From Flavobacterium poyangense (lineage in GTDB: Bacteria > Bacteroidota > Bacteroidia > Flavobacteriales > Flavobacteriaceae): DNA of 64,000 nucleotides. Of this stretch, positions 46,239 to 54,857 are shown piece after piece. The notes under the pieces were generated by a model that saw only the letters and a program-made list of their open reading frames with translations, ran no database searches and was not told where the DNA came from. The first letter of the stretch is position 1. Each line of letters begins with the position of its first letter. Location of the stretch: positions 595,113 to 659,112 of the forward strand of contig NZ_JAALLN010000001.1 of the NCBI RefSeq assembly GCF_011751075.1. Reading direction: 5' to 3'. Both the position numbers and the translations under genes were made by a program.

Positions 46239-46292
46239 TGAAAGCTACTGCATTCCTGCTGGGCGAATGCCATACCTTTCAGTTGTGGTTTG
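46228..46292. other. Long hairpin capping the array, with inverted degenerate repeat
   Basis: CAAACCACAACTGAAAG (46228-46244), the end of the last repeat plus six bases, is followed by its exact complement CTTTCAGTTGTGGTTTG at 46276-46292. Between them is an inner 6-bp stem GCATTC / GAATGC. The right arm continues as GTTGTGGTTTGGATGTTTAAG, a diverged repeat in opposite orientation to the array. On the minus strand, the array transcript would begin with this structure. Confidence 0.8.
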
Positions 46293-46312
46293 GATGTTTA
46301 AGATTGAATGGC

Positions 46313-46552
46313 TTATGTCAAAGAACTGCTATCAAAATCTTGCCTTCCAATAATGGTAATAATCTCTATCCTCTTATGTCCATTGATTCGATAGTAAATA
46401 GTATCAACACCACAAACACAATACCGATATCCTTTCTTGATGTGGTCGGCAGATGGAAATAAAAAAGGATTCCCCTCTATTCTATCAAAACAATCATAAA
46501 ACATATTAAAATATTTATCAGCTTGATCAATGCCAAACTTTTCAAAATAGAA
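46313..46552 (-). pseudogene. N-terminally truncated ParE/RelE-type toxin
   Basis: The open frame runs from directly after the cas9 stop codon (46553): FYFEKFGIDQADKYFNMFYDCFDRIEGNPF, then YRYCVCGVDTIYYRINGHKRIEIITIIGRQDF, the second half of a ParE/RelE-family toxin (about 79 residues instead of about 95). An internal ATG gives a 63-residue ORF (46313-46504). The missing N-terminal helix and the absence of an antitoxin suggest a dead gene. It is in the same frame as cas9, separated only by the stop codon. Confidence 0.75.
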
Positions 46553-49500
46553 TTACATTTTAGAAATTTTTCCAGTTGAAGAAATTTTAAAATCGAATCC
46601 TTCAACTATTACATTTAATGCTGATTTTGAAAGCCTTAACTTCTCTTTAGCAATCTCAAAATTAATTTCCGATGATTTTTCTAATTGTCCATCAGGTTTT
46701 GAAGTTGAATGCAATCTAAACTGAATCCTGCCATCCGCTTCAATAGCGACCGTTTTATACAATCTTTTCGCTAAATCTAAATTATCTAATTCCCATATTT
46801 CATCTTTAAAATTTTTATAAAACAAGACTAAAGTTCCTGTTTTTAATAGAAATTTTAACTCTAATACATTTTTGTTTTTATCTTCTACATTAAACTCTAA
46901 TGGAAATTTGTGTGTATTAGCTTTTGAATTATAATATTTTCCTGCTTCATAATTATTCACAACTTTATATTCCGTAATAAATTTATCTTTTTTATCTTTT
47001 CCTTCATATATTGCAAAACAATAATTCCCATCATTCTTTGCAAAATAATGTTGTTTATGTTCGTGTCTTGATACATCTCTATGCTTTTTTATCAATAATG
47101 GATTACTTACATCATTAGTAAAATAGCGTATTTTTTTTATTGGAACTGGAGAGCCGTTTTGATTCGGTAAAACATACAATTCATTTTTTATTTTGCTTTC
47201 AAGAAGTTGTATAGCGACTTTAAATTGCTGCTCTTCCTCTTCTTTTACGTTTTTCATTTGCTTTTTCAACTCCTCAATGTCTTTCTTGATTTGTTTTTCT
47301 TGTTCTCTACCTTTCTCAACAATCTCTTTTATTTTATCATCTACTATGTTTTTTAAATCGGTATCTTTAAACAAATCAATAGATTGACGTTTTACATATT
47401 TTACAACTTCTTCCGTTTTCCCTGTTTTTTTATCCAACTCTTCTCTTAAAATTGCACCATAAAAACTTTCTTTATGCAATGCTCCACGAACACTATCTCC
47501 CCGCTTGTATTTGATTTCACCCTTTTCGTTTCGCTGAATTATACCTCTTTTTCTAATGGCTTTTTTACTTTGCGTCGAAAAAACATCTGGCGTATGATGA
47601 CTTATTAATATATTTTTATCAAACTCTTTTACATCATCATTAAATCCTTTCCATGGAATTCTATGAGAGAATGATGGTTTTGGCTTTCCGTAAAATTCAA
47701 ACTGTTCTAAATCATGATAATAATTTGCTAAAGCATCATTTATATCTCTTGTACAACATGCGACCACAACTGCATCTTTTGCATGATGGGCGTGATTATC
47801 CCTTGTTTTTTCTTCCAATCCCCACATTTGTCTCAAATTGGCTGTGGTTTTTCCTTTTACTGCATATACTTTACTAAACGCTGTTTTTAAAAATAAATTC
47901 CCATATTTGCTAATAATACCAATATCTACAGATTGACTATTTTTAAATCCTTCTGGAATTTCTTCAATAGTAAACGACTTATATTTTTTATAATAATAAG
48001 TATGCTCAAATTTTAATTTCGTTCTTTTAATTATATTTTTATCTCTATTTTCTTTGGTTGAAGCTACTTTTATTTTTTTAGAAACATCTTTAATTTGATC
48101 TTCCAATCCTTTATATTTAGCATACCAATGACTAATCCTTAATAAAATTTCATCATTATTTCCGCACTCGAAAGGAATTTTATCTTTTTTTACTTCTCTA
48201 TTGTAAATCGAACAACATAATGTTTTATTGGTTTGAGAATTGTCTAAACTTCTACTTCTAGGAATAGTATGCTCTATATCAAATTTAGGATTGCTTCCTA
48301 TAAAATCTGACAAACAAATAGTTTTACCCGTGTAAAGACAAACTTTATCTTGTTCAATCCATAACTGGTATTTTAAAATATCATTTTCAGTTGGCTCATA
48401 TTCTAAACTTTTAACATCACTACAGTCATCCGTTTTAATATCACCTCTAAAAATTGATTTAATTTCTTCAGCATATTTATTCCTTCTGTTTTTTAATTCT
48501 TCTTGCCATTGTCGTATTGACACTCTTTCATTAGCAGAATTTAATTCTCTTGGCATTTCGATATGAATTACCGTTTCTTCATCAATTAAATCATCTTTAA
48601 TCAATTGATTTACTACTTTTTTCAATTGATGTAAAGAACGCATAGCCATTGGATTTTTGATAGAAGAAATTAATGGACTTCCTAAATATAACTTCCCATC
48701 ATCTTCACTTCTTTTTGCTTTTTTATAAACTTCAATAGCTGATGGATGGTATAGCTTTTTTAAACCTCCCTCATCTACATTAAAATTATCATTCAAAAAT
48801 TGTTTTAAAATCTCATCAATTGTTTTCTTCTTTGCGAATTCTCCTCTTCCTGATTTCAATTGCATCTGAGTTGAAAAAAGTTCAAAACATTCTTTCAAAA
48901 TTGATGCTTGATATGCTATTGGTGTTTCATTCCATTTTTTGGTGCCAACAAAATCTTTGACTTGTTTTTCTAAATCCTTTTTATAAATCTCAGCAACAAA
49001 TTTATTGTCTGAACTCCAAGTCCCATTCTCTTTTTTAATGTTATTAATTAATCCATTAACAATCTCTATATTATTACTGTAAACTTTATAGTTTTCTAAA
49101 ATAGAATTAATTTCATTATTGATTACCCTTTTATTTTCTTCATTATTCCAAATTTCAGCTGGCAAAATATTTTTCATATTTGCAAGAAAAACGGAATGAG
49201 AATAAATTAAATTTTCTCTTAAGTAAGGCAAAATATTACGAATAGCCTTTAAACTCAAGGATCCATAATCTTGTTTTAACTTTATTTTAGAGAACTTATT
49301 GGCCGTTTTTTCATCACAACTAAGATTATCAATAGCAAATTGCTTCAAAAGTTCTTCTTTATCAAAACGAAACAAAACGTGCCATATATCCTCAATTATA
49401 TCTTCTTCTGTCTTTCTAACTACTTTGTTATTTTCGGTTTTAGTATTTTTCAAGAAATTAGAAGATAAATATACCTTCCAATCTTTACCAAAAACCTCTC

Positions 49501-50863
49501 TAAGATTTGCAATTGTTGGACAACCAGCTACATTGCTGCCTAAATTATAATTAAATAAAACATCATACTCTTTGCTGTTTTTGTCTTTGTAGTATCCTGG
49601 TTTTAAGTTTTTAGGAGTTAGTTTTTTTGCTATTTCGGCAAAGTCAAAATTAGCTTTTGATTTTCTGTAAAATAAAAAATCTATTTGTTCTCTTTCATCA
49701 GCAGTTAGCACTCGAAGTTTATCGTCATTTAAAGTTTTTATTTTAATATTATTCAAATAACTATACAATCTAAATTCTTCATAATCCGGATGCGAAATAG
49801 GAACACATGCCTTTCTATTCTCTAAAGGACATTTAGCAACCAATCCTTTTTGGGTTTTTAAAGGTCTTTGAAAAAATATTGCTTCTTTAATTTTATCTTT
49901 TAACTCACTTGCAATATTCTGCCTACTACAAATAGTTTCAAACTCTTTCAAGTAATGATCTTCTCTGTGAGTATATTCTCCTCTAATTTTTTCTCCTTTT
50001 TCATATAAGGTGTAAAAATATTCTCCAAGTGTTAAGCATTTTGCATCTTCAATTTTTTCAGATAAATCGCTTATAGCTCTCTTTACCGGACCAAGAAATT
50101 CTTTCTTATTCAAACGTTCTATTAACTTTTCTTTTAATTCATTATAAACCAATGTAGAATTATCCTTAATTATTGTATTAAATGCCCTTGATAACGTAAA
50201 TAAAGGTTTATCAAGAGCCTCATCCTTATCGAATAAAGAGAGAAAATCAATAAATAATTCGGAAAATTCAGAGATTGAATGAGATTCATTAATTATAGAA
50301 TTTATGTCAAATTTCTTTTCTTCAATAATTGAATTATCAGAACTATCTAGTCTATTACTCAAAAAACCTCTCCTTTGAGCAATATGGTAAAAAGCTCTTC
50401 CTACATAATATCTATCTAGTTTATTACTTAGATTAAGTGAGTTTTTAACCGAAATGAATCTAAAATAATAGGGATTATCTTTTTGCTTTTTTCTTTCATT
50501 TTCATTATCCTGATTATCCGTACTTAACCATCTTCTAAATTCATCATTTTGAGGGTAAATCTTTTTGTAACGCCAATCAGATAATTCTCTATCAGATAAT
50601 TTTGGGCACAAATTATTATCTGACAAAATTTTAAGCAAATCAATCTTTCTAACTTTTCTTCTATATTTTAGTTTTCTAGCACTTCTATAACCTGTTCTTT
50701 GAGCTGCCTTTGAACTTTCACTATTTGTTTTTGCTTCAATATTTACACCTTCAGAAAATATCCGAACTCCTTTATCTACAAGAGAAAAATTGTTATTATC
50801 TTTCTTTACAATTGCCCATCCAATCGAGTTAGTTCCTAAATCTAATCCTAAAATCTTTGCCAT
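46553..50863 (-). CDS. cas9: CRISPR-associated endonuclease Cas9, subtype II-C
   Basis: A 1436-residue RNA-guided DNA endonuclease. RuvC-I LGLDLGTNSIGWAIV with D8; arginine-rich bridge helix 54-73 (AAQRTGYRSARKLKYRRKVRK); RuvC-II HIEMPREL with E769; HNH FDIEHTIPRSRSLDNSQTNKTLC with H865; RuvC-III HAHHAKDAVVVACC with H1027 and D1030. All nuclease residues are intact. A charged coiled coil (EKQIKKDIEELKKQMKNVKEEEEQQF) lies in the C-terminal part near 1190-1225. The size is large, typical of Bacteroidota II-C proteins. It is divergent from the tracrRNA and reads toward the array; cas1-cas2 are on the opposite strand beyond the array. Confidence 0.97.
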   Translation of the reverse strand: MAKILGLDLGTNSIGWAIVKKDNNNFSLVDKGVRIFSEGVNIEAKTNSESSKAAQRTGYRSARKLKYRRKVRKIDLLKILSDNNLCPKLSDRELSDWRYKKIYPQNDEFRRWLSTDNQDNENERKKQKDNPYYFRFISVKNSLNLSNKLDRYYVGRAFYHIAQRRGFLSNRLDSSDNSIIEEKKFDINSIINESHSISEFSELFIDFLSLFDKDEALDKPLFTLSRAFNTIIKDNSTLVYNELKEKLIERLNKKEFLGPVKRAISDLSEKIEDAKCLTLGEYFYTLYEKGEKIRGEYTHREDHYLKEFETICSRQNIASELKDKIKEAIFFQRPLKTQKGLVAKCPLENRKACVPISHPDYEEFRLYSYLNNIKIKTLNDDKLRVLTADEREQIDFLFYRKSKANFDFAEIAKKLTPKNLKPGYYKDKNSKEYDVLFNYNLGSNVAGCPTIANLREVFGKDWKVYLSSNFLKNTKTENNKVVRKTEEDIIEDIWHVLFRFDKEELLKQFAIDNLSCDEKTANKFSKIKLKQDYGSLSLKAIRNILPYLRENLIYSHSVFLANMKNILPAEIWNNEENKRVINNEINSILENYKVYSNNIEIVNGLINNIKKENGTWSSDNKFVAEIYKKDLEKQVKDFVGTKKWNETPIAYQASILKECFELFSTQMQLKSGRGEFAKKKTIDEILKQFLNDNFNVDEGGLKKLYHPSAIEVYKKAKRSEDDGKLYLGSPLISSIKNPMAMRSLHQLKKVVNQLIKDDLIDEETVIHIEMPRELNSANERVSIRQWQEELKNRRNKYAEEIKSIFRGDIKTDDCSDVKSLEYEPTENDILKYQLWIEQDKVCLYTGKTICLSDFIGSNPKFDIEHTIPRSRSLDNSQTNKTLCCSIYNREVKKDKIPFECGNNDEILLRISHWYAKYKGLEDQIKDVSKKIKVASTKENRDKNIIKRTKLKFEHTYYYKKYKSFTIEEIPEGFKNSQSVDIGIISKYGNLFLKTAFSKVYAVKGKTTANLRQMWGLEEKTRDNHAHHAKDAVVVACCTRDINDALANYYHDLEQFEFYGKPKPSFSHRIPWKGFNDDVKEFDKNILISHHTPDVFSTQSKKAIRKRGIIQRNEKGEIKYKRGDSVRGALHKESFYGAILREELDKKTGKTEEVVKYVKRQSIDLFKDTDLKNIVDDKIKEIVEKGREQEKQIKKDIEELKKQMKNVKEEEEQQFKVAIQLLESKIKNELYVLPNQNGSPVPIKKIRYFTNDVSNPLLIKKHRDVSRHEHKQHYFAKNDGNYCFAIYEGKDKKDKFITEYKVVNNYEAGKYYNSKANTHKFPLEFNVEDKNKNVLELKFLLKTGTLVLFYKNFKDEIWELDNLDLAKRLYKTVAIEADGRIQFRLHSTSKPDGQLEKSSEINFEIAKEKLRLSKSALNVIVEGFDFKISSTGKISKM

Positions 50864-50952
50864 ATTTATTAAATTTAATCTGCATGGAATTTACTATAAA
50901 AAAAATTAAGACAATTACGGTTTTCCTTTTTCTAATCATAATGTTTTTTCTA

Positions 50953-50960
50953 TATATTTG
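50953..50960 (+). promoter_or_regulatory. -7 box of the tracrRNA
   Basis: TATATTTG, a perfect -7 element 14 bases before the anti-repeat. No TTG is found at the expected -33 distance (AT-rich TTTTTCTAATC instead). Confidence 0.65.
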
Positions 50961-50966
50961 TGACTG

Positions 50967-51054
50967 ATTAAAATTTCTAATCTTTAATCTTATCACAATA
51001 AGGCTATATGCCGTAGATGAAAATCTTTAGTCCTGCTTCGGTGGGACTTTTTTA
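50967..51054 (+). ncRNA. tracrRNA of the Cas9 system
   Basis: The anti-repeat TTTCTAATCTTTAATC-TTATCACAA (50974-50998) complements the start of the crRNA repeat with two mismatched bases in the middle. It is followed, as in known tracrRNAs, by a nexus hairpin AAGGC-TATAT-GCCG (51000-51013), a spacer, and a terminator hairpin AGTCCTGC-TTCG-GTGGGACT with a T-run (51029-51054). The start is inferred from the -7 box. This places the tracrRNA divergent to cas9, at its 5' side. Confidence 0.88.
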
Positions 51055-51289
51055 TTTACATTTTGAAGAGAACAATAATTATAAAAGCTTCTGTTCTCAG
51101 AAAACTATAAAAAAGCCTTCGTATGAGAGCTTGTAGTATGATATTAATTAAGGTTAAATTGCTTCAACTAAATTACGGTAATCATATTTTTATTGACTTT
51201 AATATTGACTTCTTCCCTCTCCAGTTTAATCATTTCATTTTTCAGCTGAAACTTAAGAATAAATAACAAGAATTGGATCTCTGTTTTAC

Positions 51290-51432
51290 ACCTGTGTTCT
51301 TTTGTACATACTTCCCTTTATACTCACGCTCATGTATGATTGCGCTAAGTCCTACATACCTATATTTTTACATACCTGCGTCCCTGAGTACATTCCTTTA
51401 TACTCAGTTACATGCGTGCGTTTTTGTACGAC
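51290..51432. other. Iterated short motifs upstream of the mobilisation genes
   Basis: TACATAC or TACAT occurs about five times between 51303 and 51412, and CTTTATACTCA twice (near 51327 and 51391), mostly spaced 10-40 bases. No ORF. The rest of 51055-51895 is AT-rich, with one terminator and one promoter-like TATATTCG at 51669-51676. The block could be iterons or a nicking region; unproven. Confidence 0.4.
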
Positions 51433-51607
51433 GATAACTGTTATAATCCTGAAATAAAAAGAACTTATTATCGTAGTGGTTAGTTTTTAAAGTTAGTTAT
51501 AGAATTACATTTAAACTCAATGCTTTAATAATTCAGCTTTTTACACTGTAAATGGATTTTTCAAATTGTTTTATTATCAGCACACCTCTACAAATCCAGC
51601 AAAAAAT

Positions 51608-51630
51608 AAAACAGCATAAAGCTGTTTTTT
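51608..51630 (+). terminator. Terminator-like hairpin
   Basis: Stem AAAACAGC / GCTGTTTT, loop ATAAA, T-run. No gene ends nearby on the plus strand. Confidence 0.6.
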
Positions 51631-51895
51631 CCTATTAACCTTAATCCGCCTGAAAAGGCGAATTCTTATATTCGCAAAATATTACCACAAAGGTAATGGC
51701 AAGATACTATTATGAAAACCTAATTTTTTTCTCATTTTTTTTAGCAGCCAGACCATTAACACCCATTTTGTTTGTCAGAGGTCTTAAATGACATCAGAAG
51801 GCACTCTTTGGCAAGACTTCATATTACAATATTCTTACTTTCTCGCCTTTACTTTGTAAAAGATTTTATTCCGTTTTTAATATGTTTTGAAAAAA

Positions 51896-51975
51896 GCAAG
51901 CGGGAGTTGGGCAGAGCCCTACTCGCTTGCCCCTTTGCTGGGGCTTCGGGGGATTTAGGTATACTCCGAGTATAC
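51896..51975. other. Candidate oriT: adjacent palindromes upstream of mob genes
   Basis: Inverted repeat GCAAGCGGGAGTTGGGC (51896-51912) with GCCCTACTCGCTTGC (51916-51930), then a GC-rich stem (CCCC TTTGCT GGGG), then the perfect 17-base palindrome GTATACTC-C-GAGTATAC at 51959-51975. GGTATAC recurs at 52011. The cluster of palindromes 100-180 bp before a BfmA/BtgA gene fits an origin of transfer with relaxosome binding sites. Confidence 0.5.
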
Positions 51976-52073
51976 TAATAGTCTTTGAGGCTGTCTGCAG
52001 TAAGACATAAGGTATACTGCCCGGTATATCGGTATTTAAAAAATGAGTGATGTTGAGTTAAAAATATGATGTT

Positions 52074-52622
52074 ATGAAACCCAGAGATACCAACAGTATC
52101 CGTTATCCCAAAGAAACAGATGACAAAATGGAGAAACTGGCTAAAGCCCTTAAGCGCAGTAAGAAAGAGCTGTTCTGCCAGATGGCGGATTACTTTTACC
52201 GAAGTAAAAAAGATCCGGCAGACCCCGGTGATGAAATACTCAAACGCGAACTGTCTTCCGGTATCAGCCGTATTCTGTCTTTTATCCGCCAGCAGGAGAA
52301 GGATTTTCTCCTGCCGCTGTTTACCGCTACCGGTAACTTGAAAACCATTTCTTCCAGGCAGATGGAAATTCTCGAAGGAATAGGCAGGCATCTTTTAGCT
52401 GAAAGTGATAAAACTGCTATTCTTGCCAAACGGAGTGATCAGCTTATAAATGGCATTAAACACTTGCTTTCAAAGCAGAAAGAGAAAGAACTGCTCAAAG
52501 AACAGTTCAGCCAATTGTTGGACTATTACATTGCCCAGCGTGAAGAAATGGGCTGGACTACAGCTGGCACAAAGAAAGAAGAACTTATCGCACACGTAAA
52601 ACAGTCACTCAAAAACCTATAG
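52074..52622 (+). CDS. BfmA/BtgA family mobilization protein
   Basis: A 182-residue protein. The N-terminal part PRDTNSIRYPKETDDKMEKLAKALKRSKKELFCQMADYF looks like a ribbon-helix-helix DNA-binding domain, followed by helices, as in BfmA/BtgA mobilisation proteins of Bacteroides plasmids and transposons. These bind oriT and assist the relaxase. It is 4 bp upstream of the DUF5712 gene; the pair matches the two-gene mobilisation modules of Bacteroidota. Confidence 0.85.
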   Translation: MKPRDTNSIRYPKETDDKMEKLAKALKRSKKELFCQMADYFYRSKKDPADPGDEILKRELSSGISRILSFIRQQEKDFLLPLFTATGNLKTISSRQMEILEGIGRHLLAESDKTAILAKRSDQLINGIKHLLSKQKEKELLKEQFSQLLDYYIAQREEMGWTTAGTKKEELIAHVKQSLKNL

Positions 52623-52626
52623 TATC

Positions 52627-53670
52627 ATGTACATCAATCTTACCGATTCTGAGACTGGGAATAATAAAGGAAGCTCCGGAAAACTGGTAAACTATCTGGA
52701 AAAAGAGAATCGGGTTGCGCCTGAAGAAAACCATGTAAAGGAATTATGGTTCAATACTGAAAACAGGGAGATCATGCCACAAGAAGTCAGGGTAAGAATA
52801 GATAACAATATAGCTAAGATGGGCCGCCGTGATGCGAAGTTCTTCCTTGTCAACATAAGTCCCAGCCAAAAAGAAATTGTTTTTCTAAAAGAACGTTTTG
52901 GGGCCCAGGGTGCAGAAGAAAAACTAAAACAATACGCTGTCTCGGTAATGGATGCCTATGCCCGTAATTTTAAGCGCCCCGGCATCCAGAACAGTAAAGA
53001 TCTTTTATGGTACGGCAAGCTCGAACATTACCGTTATTACAGCTTTAGTGATCCGGAGGTAGAACAAGGAACTGTAAAAGCAGGAGAACCAAAGACAGGG
53101 GAACAGATGCATATACAGATCATTGTCAGCAGAAAAGACATCTCCAACAAAATCAAGCTCAGTCCCATGAACAATTCCAGAGGCAGCAACAAGGAGCATT
53201 CCCAGAGACTTGGCCAGTTCGACAGGGTTTCTTTTAAAAATTCAGGGGAACTGATTTTTGATCAGACGTTCGGTTTTGACCGATCATTAAAAGACACAAT
53301 TAACTATGCCCTGACCATGAAAAATGGTACTGTAGAGCAGAAACGGGCAATTAATTTACTGGATCAGCTCCAAAGCAGACTAACCGATCCAGATACGCAA
53401 GGTTTTCCTGATACAGCAAAGGATATTTTCCAAAGCCAGAGTTCAGAACCCGAACAACTCATCGGTGGCATTGGTTTCTCCTCAGCAGGTCTATTAAATA
53501 TTCTTTCTTCTCCAGATCCTTTGATGTATGAGAATATGGAAGATCAGATTACTGGCTTCAATAAGAAAAAAAAGAAAAAAAGACGTCCGCCCGGAGGATG
53601 TTTTTTATTAATCTTTGGTATAATTATTTTATATAATCAATCTTCAGTACCTCTGAACTCAAAACTCTAG
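52627..53670 (+). CDS. DUF5712 family mobilization protein (relaxase-like), altered C-terminus
   Basis: A 347-residue protein. MYINLTDSETGNNKGSSGKLVNYLEKENR, then RRDAKFFLVNISPSQKEIVFLK, LEHYRYY and GEQMHIQIIVSRKD (the HxQ-type motif of Mob relaxases) fit the DUF5712/BtgB-type relaxase-like family. It should nick or process oriT for transfer. The last 23 residues after KKKKKKRRPPGG are hydrophobic (CFLLIFGIIILYNQ) and overlap the convergent XRE gene by 47 bp, so the natural C-terminus may have been replaced by an insertion there. Confidence 0.8.
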   Translation: MYINLTDSETGNNKGSSGKLVNYLEKENRVAPEENHVKELWFNTENREIMPQEVRVRIDNNIAKMGRRDAKFFLVNISPSQKEIVFLKERFGAQGAEEKLKQYAVSVMDAYARNFKRPGIQNSKDLLWYGKLEHYRYYSFSDPEVEQGTVKAGEPKTGEQMHIQIIVSRKDISNKIKLSPMNNSRGSNKEHSQRLGQFDRVSFKNSGELIFDQTFGFDRSLKDTINYALTMKNGTVEQKRAINLLDQLQSRLTDPDTQGFPDTAKDIFQSQSSEPEQLIGGIGFSSAGLLNILSSPDPLMYENMEDQITGFNKKKKKKRRPPGGCFLLIFGIIILYNQSSVPLNSKL

Positions 53671-53971
53671 TTCCGCTTTCATTCATAGTTTGCTTTACGG
53701 TTACTTTAATTTTATCATATTGAGGAGTAGGGAACTTCATCAGGTCTGAAATATTTTTATACCCGAAAGCCTTCGCCAATAGTGCAATATGTCGAGTTGA
53801 GTATTTGTGTCGTTGAGTAAATGATTCAACATTACTTACAAAACTTTTGGCGACTCCCATTTTTAAACTGAGCTCATCTTGTGACCATTTTTTATCTCCA
53901 CGTAAATTTTTTACGTGATTTATTAAGTCAAAATCAAATTGAGTAGTATCGAAAATAATATTTTTTATCAT
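53624..53971 (-). CDS. XRE-family helix-turn-helix regulator
   Basis: A 115-residue protein from the ATG at 53971; the frame continues three codons upstream to a TTG. The HTH at about residues 13-70: DLINHVKNLRGDKKWSQDELSLKMGVAKSFVSNVESFTQRHKYSTRHIALLAKAFGYKNISDLM. The last 40 residues are basic and beta-rich. It overlaps the 3' end of the mob gene. Its promoter region holds an 8-bp dyad that also overlaps a strong divergent promoter, so it probably represses both directions. Confidence 0.88.
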   Translation of the reverse strand: MIKNIIFDTTQFDFDLINHVKNLRGDKKWSQDELSLKMGVAKSFVSNVESFTQRHKYSTRHIALLAKAFGYKNISDLMKFPTPQYDKIKVTVKQTMNESGTRVLSSEVLKIDYIK

Positions 53972-53986
53972 AATCCACAAAAATTA

Positions 53987-54029
53987 ACAACCCAATAGGT
54001 TGGGTTGTAAATAGTTTTTATTATATTTG
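53987..54029 (+). promoter_or_regulatory. Divergent promoter with dyad operator for the XRE regulator
   Basis: ACAACCCA-N5-TGGGTTGT style dyad at 53988-54008 overlaps the -33 TTG (54000-54002). With a 19-base spacer follows TATATTTG (54022-54029), an exact plus-strand consensus promoter that reads away from the XRE gene. Confidence 0.7.
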
Positions 54030-54074
54030 TTCAAGCGAATTGATTATAAGCCTCAAATAAGGTATAATTAAACG

Positions 54075-54212
54075 ATGTTTTCTCGTTCCGTAAAGTCCTA
54101 TTTAGCAAACGAGAGTATCGTGGAATCGCTCCATGTCAAAAAGTTTTTTACTTTTGCAACGGCATGCGAGCGGTTCTCACATATGCTTTCAATTGCAAAC
54201 AATAATTATTAA
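54075..54212 (+). CDS. Possible small protein divergent from the XRE gene
   Basis: A 45-codon ORF (starts MFSRSVKSYLANESIVES, ends SIANNNY) beginning 46 bases after the strong promoter at 54022. It is basic with some aromatic residues; no domain is visible. It is the only plus-strand frame of this transcript. A competing minus-strand frame (54148-54360) has no promoter. The DNA also has TCTCGT / ACGAGA boxes, so a structured RNA is an alternative. Confidence 0.35.
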   Translation: MFSRSVKSYLANESIVESLHVKKFFTFATACERFSHMLSIANNNY

Positions 54213-54857
54213 TTATTGATAAGGGTCGTAGGACACCCACGGATTGAAAGTGTGAGGCCGCTCCTTGCTTTTTTCTGCAAGAACCCTTTATACCTAGAAA
54301 TACATCGTTCCATAACCATAAACTTATGAGAACGTTTTTTTTATATATAACCGTTACCAAACCACCTTAGTGATCTGCTAAAAGTGAGCTACCTTTTGTT
54401 GTTCCAAAACTAGACAACCATTATGTTAGGATAGGGAAATACCTAGAAGTACTCTTATCACAGACACTTCTACCGTCAGAATTTTAACTCTACCTTGATA
54501 TAAAAAGGAATTATAAAATATAATATCCTGTATATCTAACCGCACCCCAAACCTAAAATGCTTTTGGCACTTATATTTAAGCTTTTTCTCTTTAAACTCG
54601 CACTTTAAAGGTATTGCCTTTATTTCTATTTTCCAAAAGGCATATTAAAATTTTTAGAGTTTGTTTGGGAAAGATAATCAAGATGAGTTTTTTAACACCT
54701 AAATCCAAGCATCTATGATATAGTAAAAAACATCATCCCTAAAGACTTTCAATCTGATGTCTTTAAGACTAAAAAAAGCCCTCTAACTGGCGATCAAACA
54801 AGTATAGAGAGCTGAATTAATAAAAACTTTCGTTTCAAATTAACTAACCCCAAAATT
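54213..54857. other. 645-bp intergenic stretch without a supported gene
   Basis: AT-rich, with short hairpins (for example CTTGC TTTTTTCT GCAAG near 54265 and AGCCCTCTAACT…AGAGAGCT near 54776). It separates the mobilisation module from the SusC/SusD operon. No clear promoter for susC is seen. Confidence 0.5.

Noticed and set aside
46313..46504. Intact 63-residue toxin gene
   Set aside because: The similarity to ParE/RelE continues upstream of the ATG to the cas9 stop, so the ORF is an internal part of a truncated gene; no antitoxin is present.
54148..54360. 70-codon minus-strand ORF
   Set aside because: No promoter, no recognisable features, and it opposes a strong plus-strand promoter; probably a chance frame.
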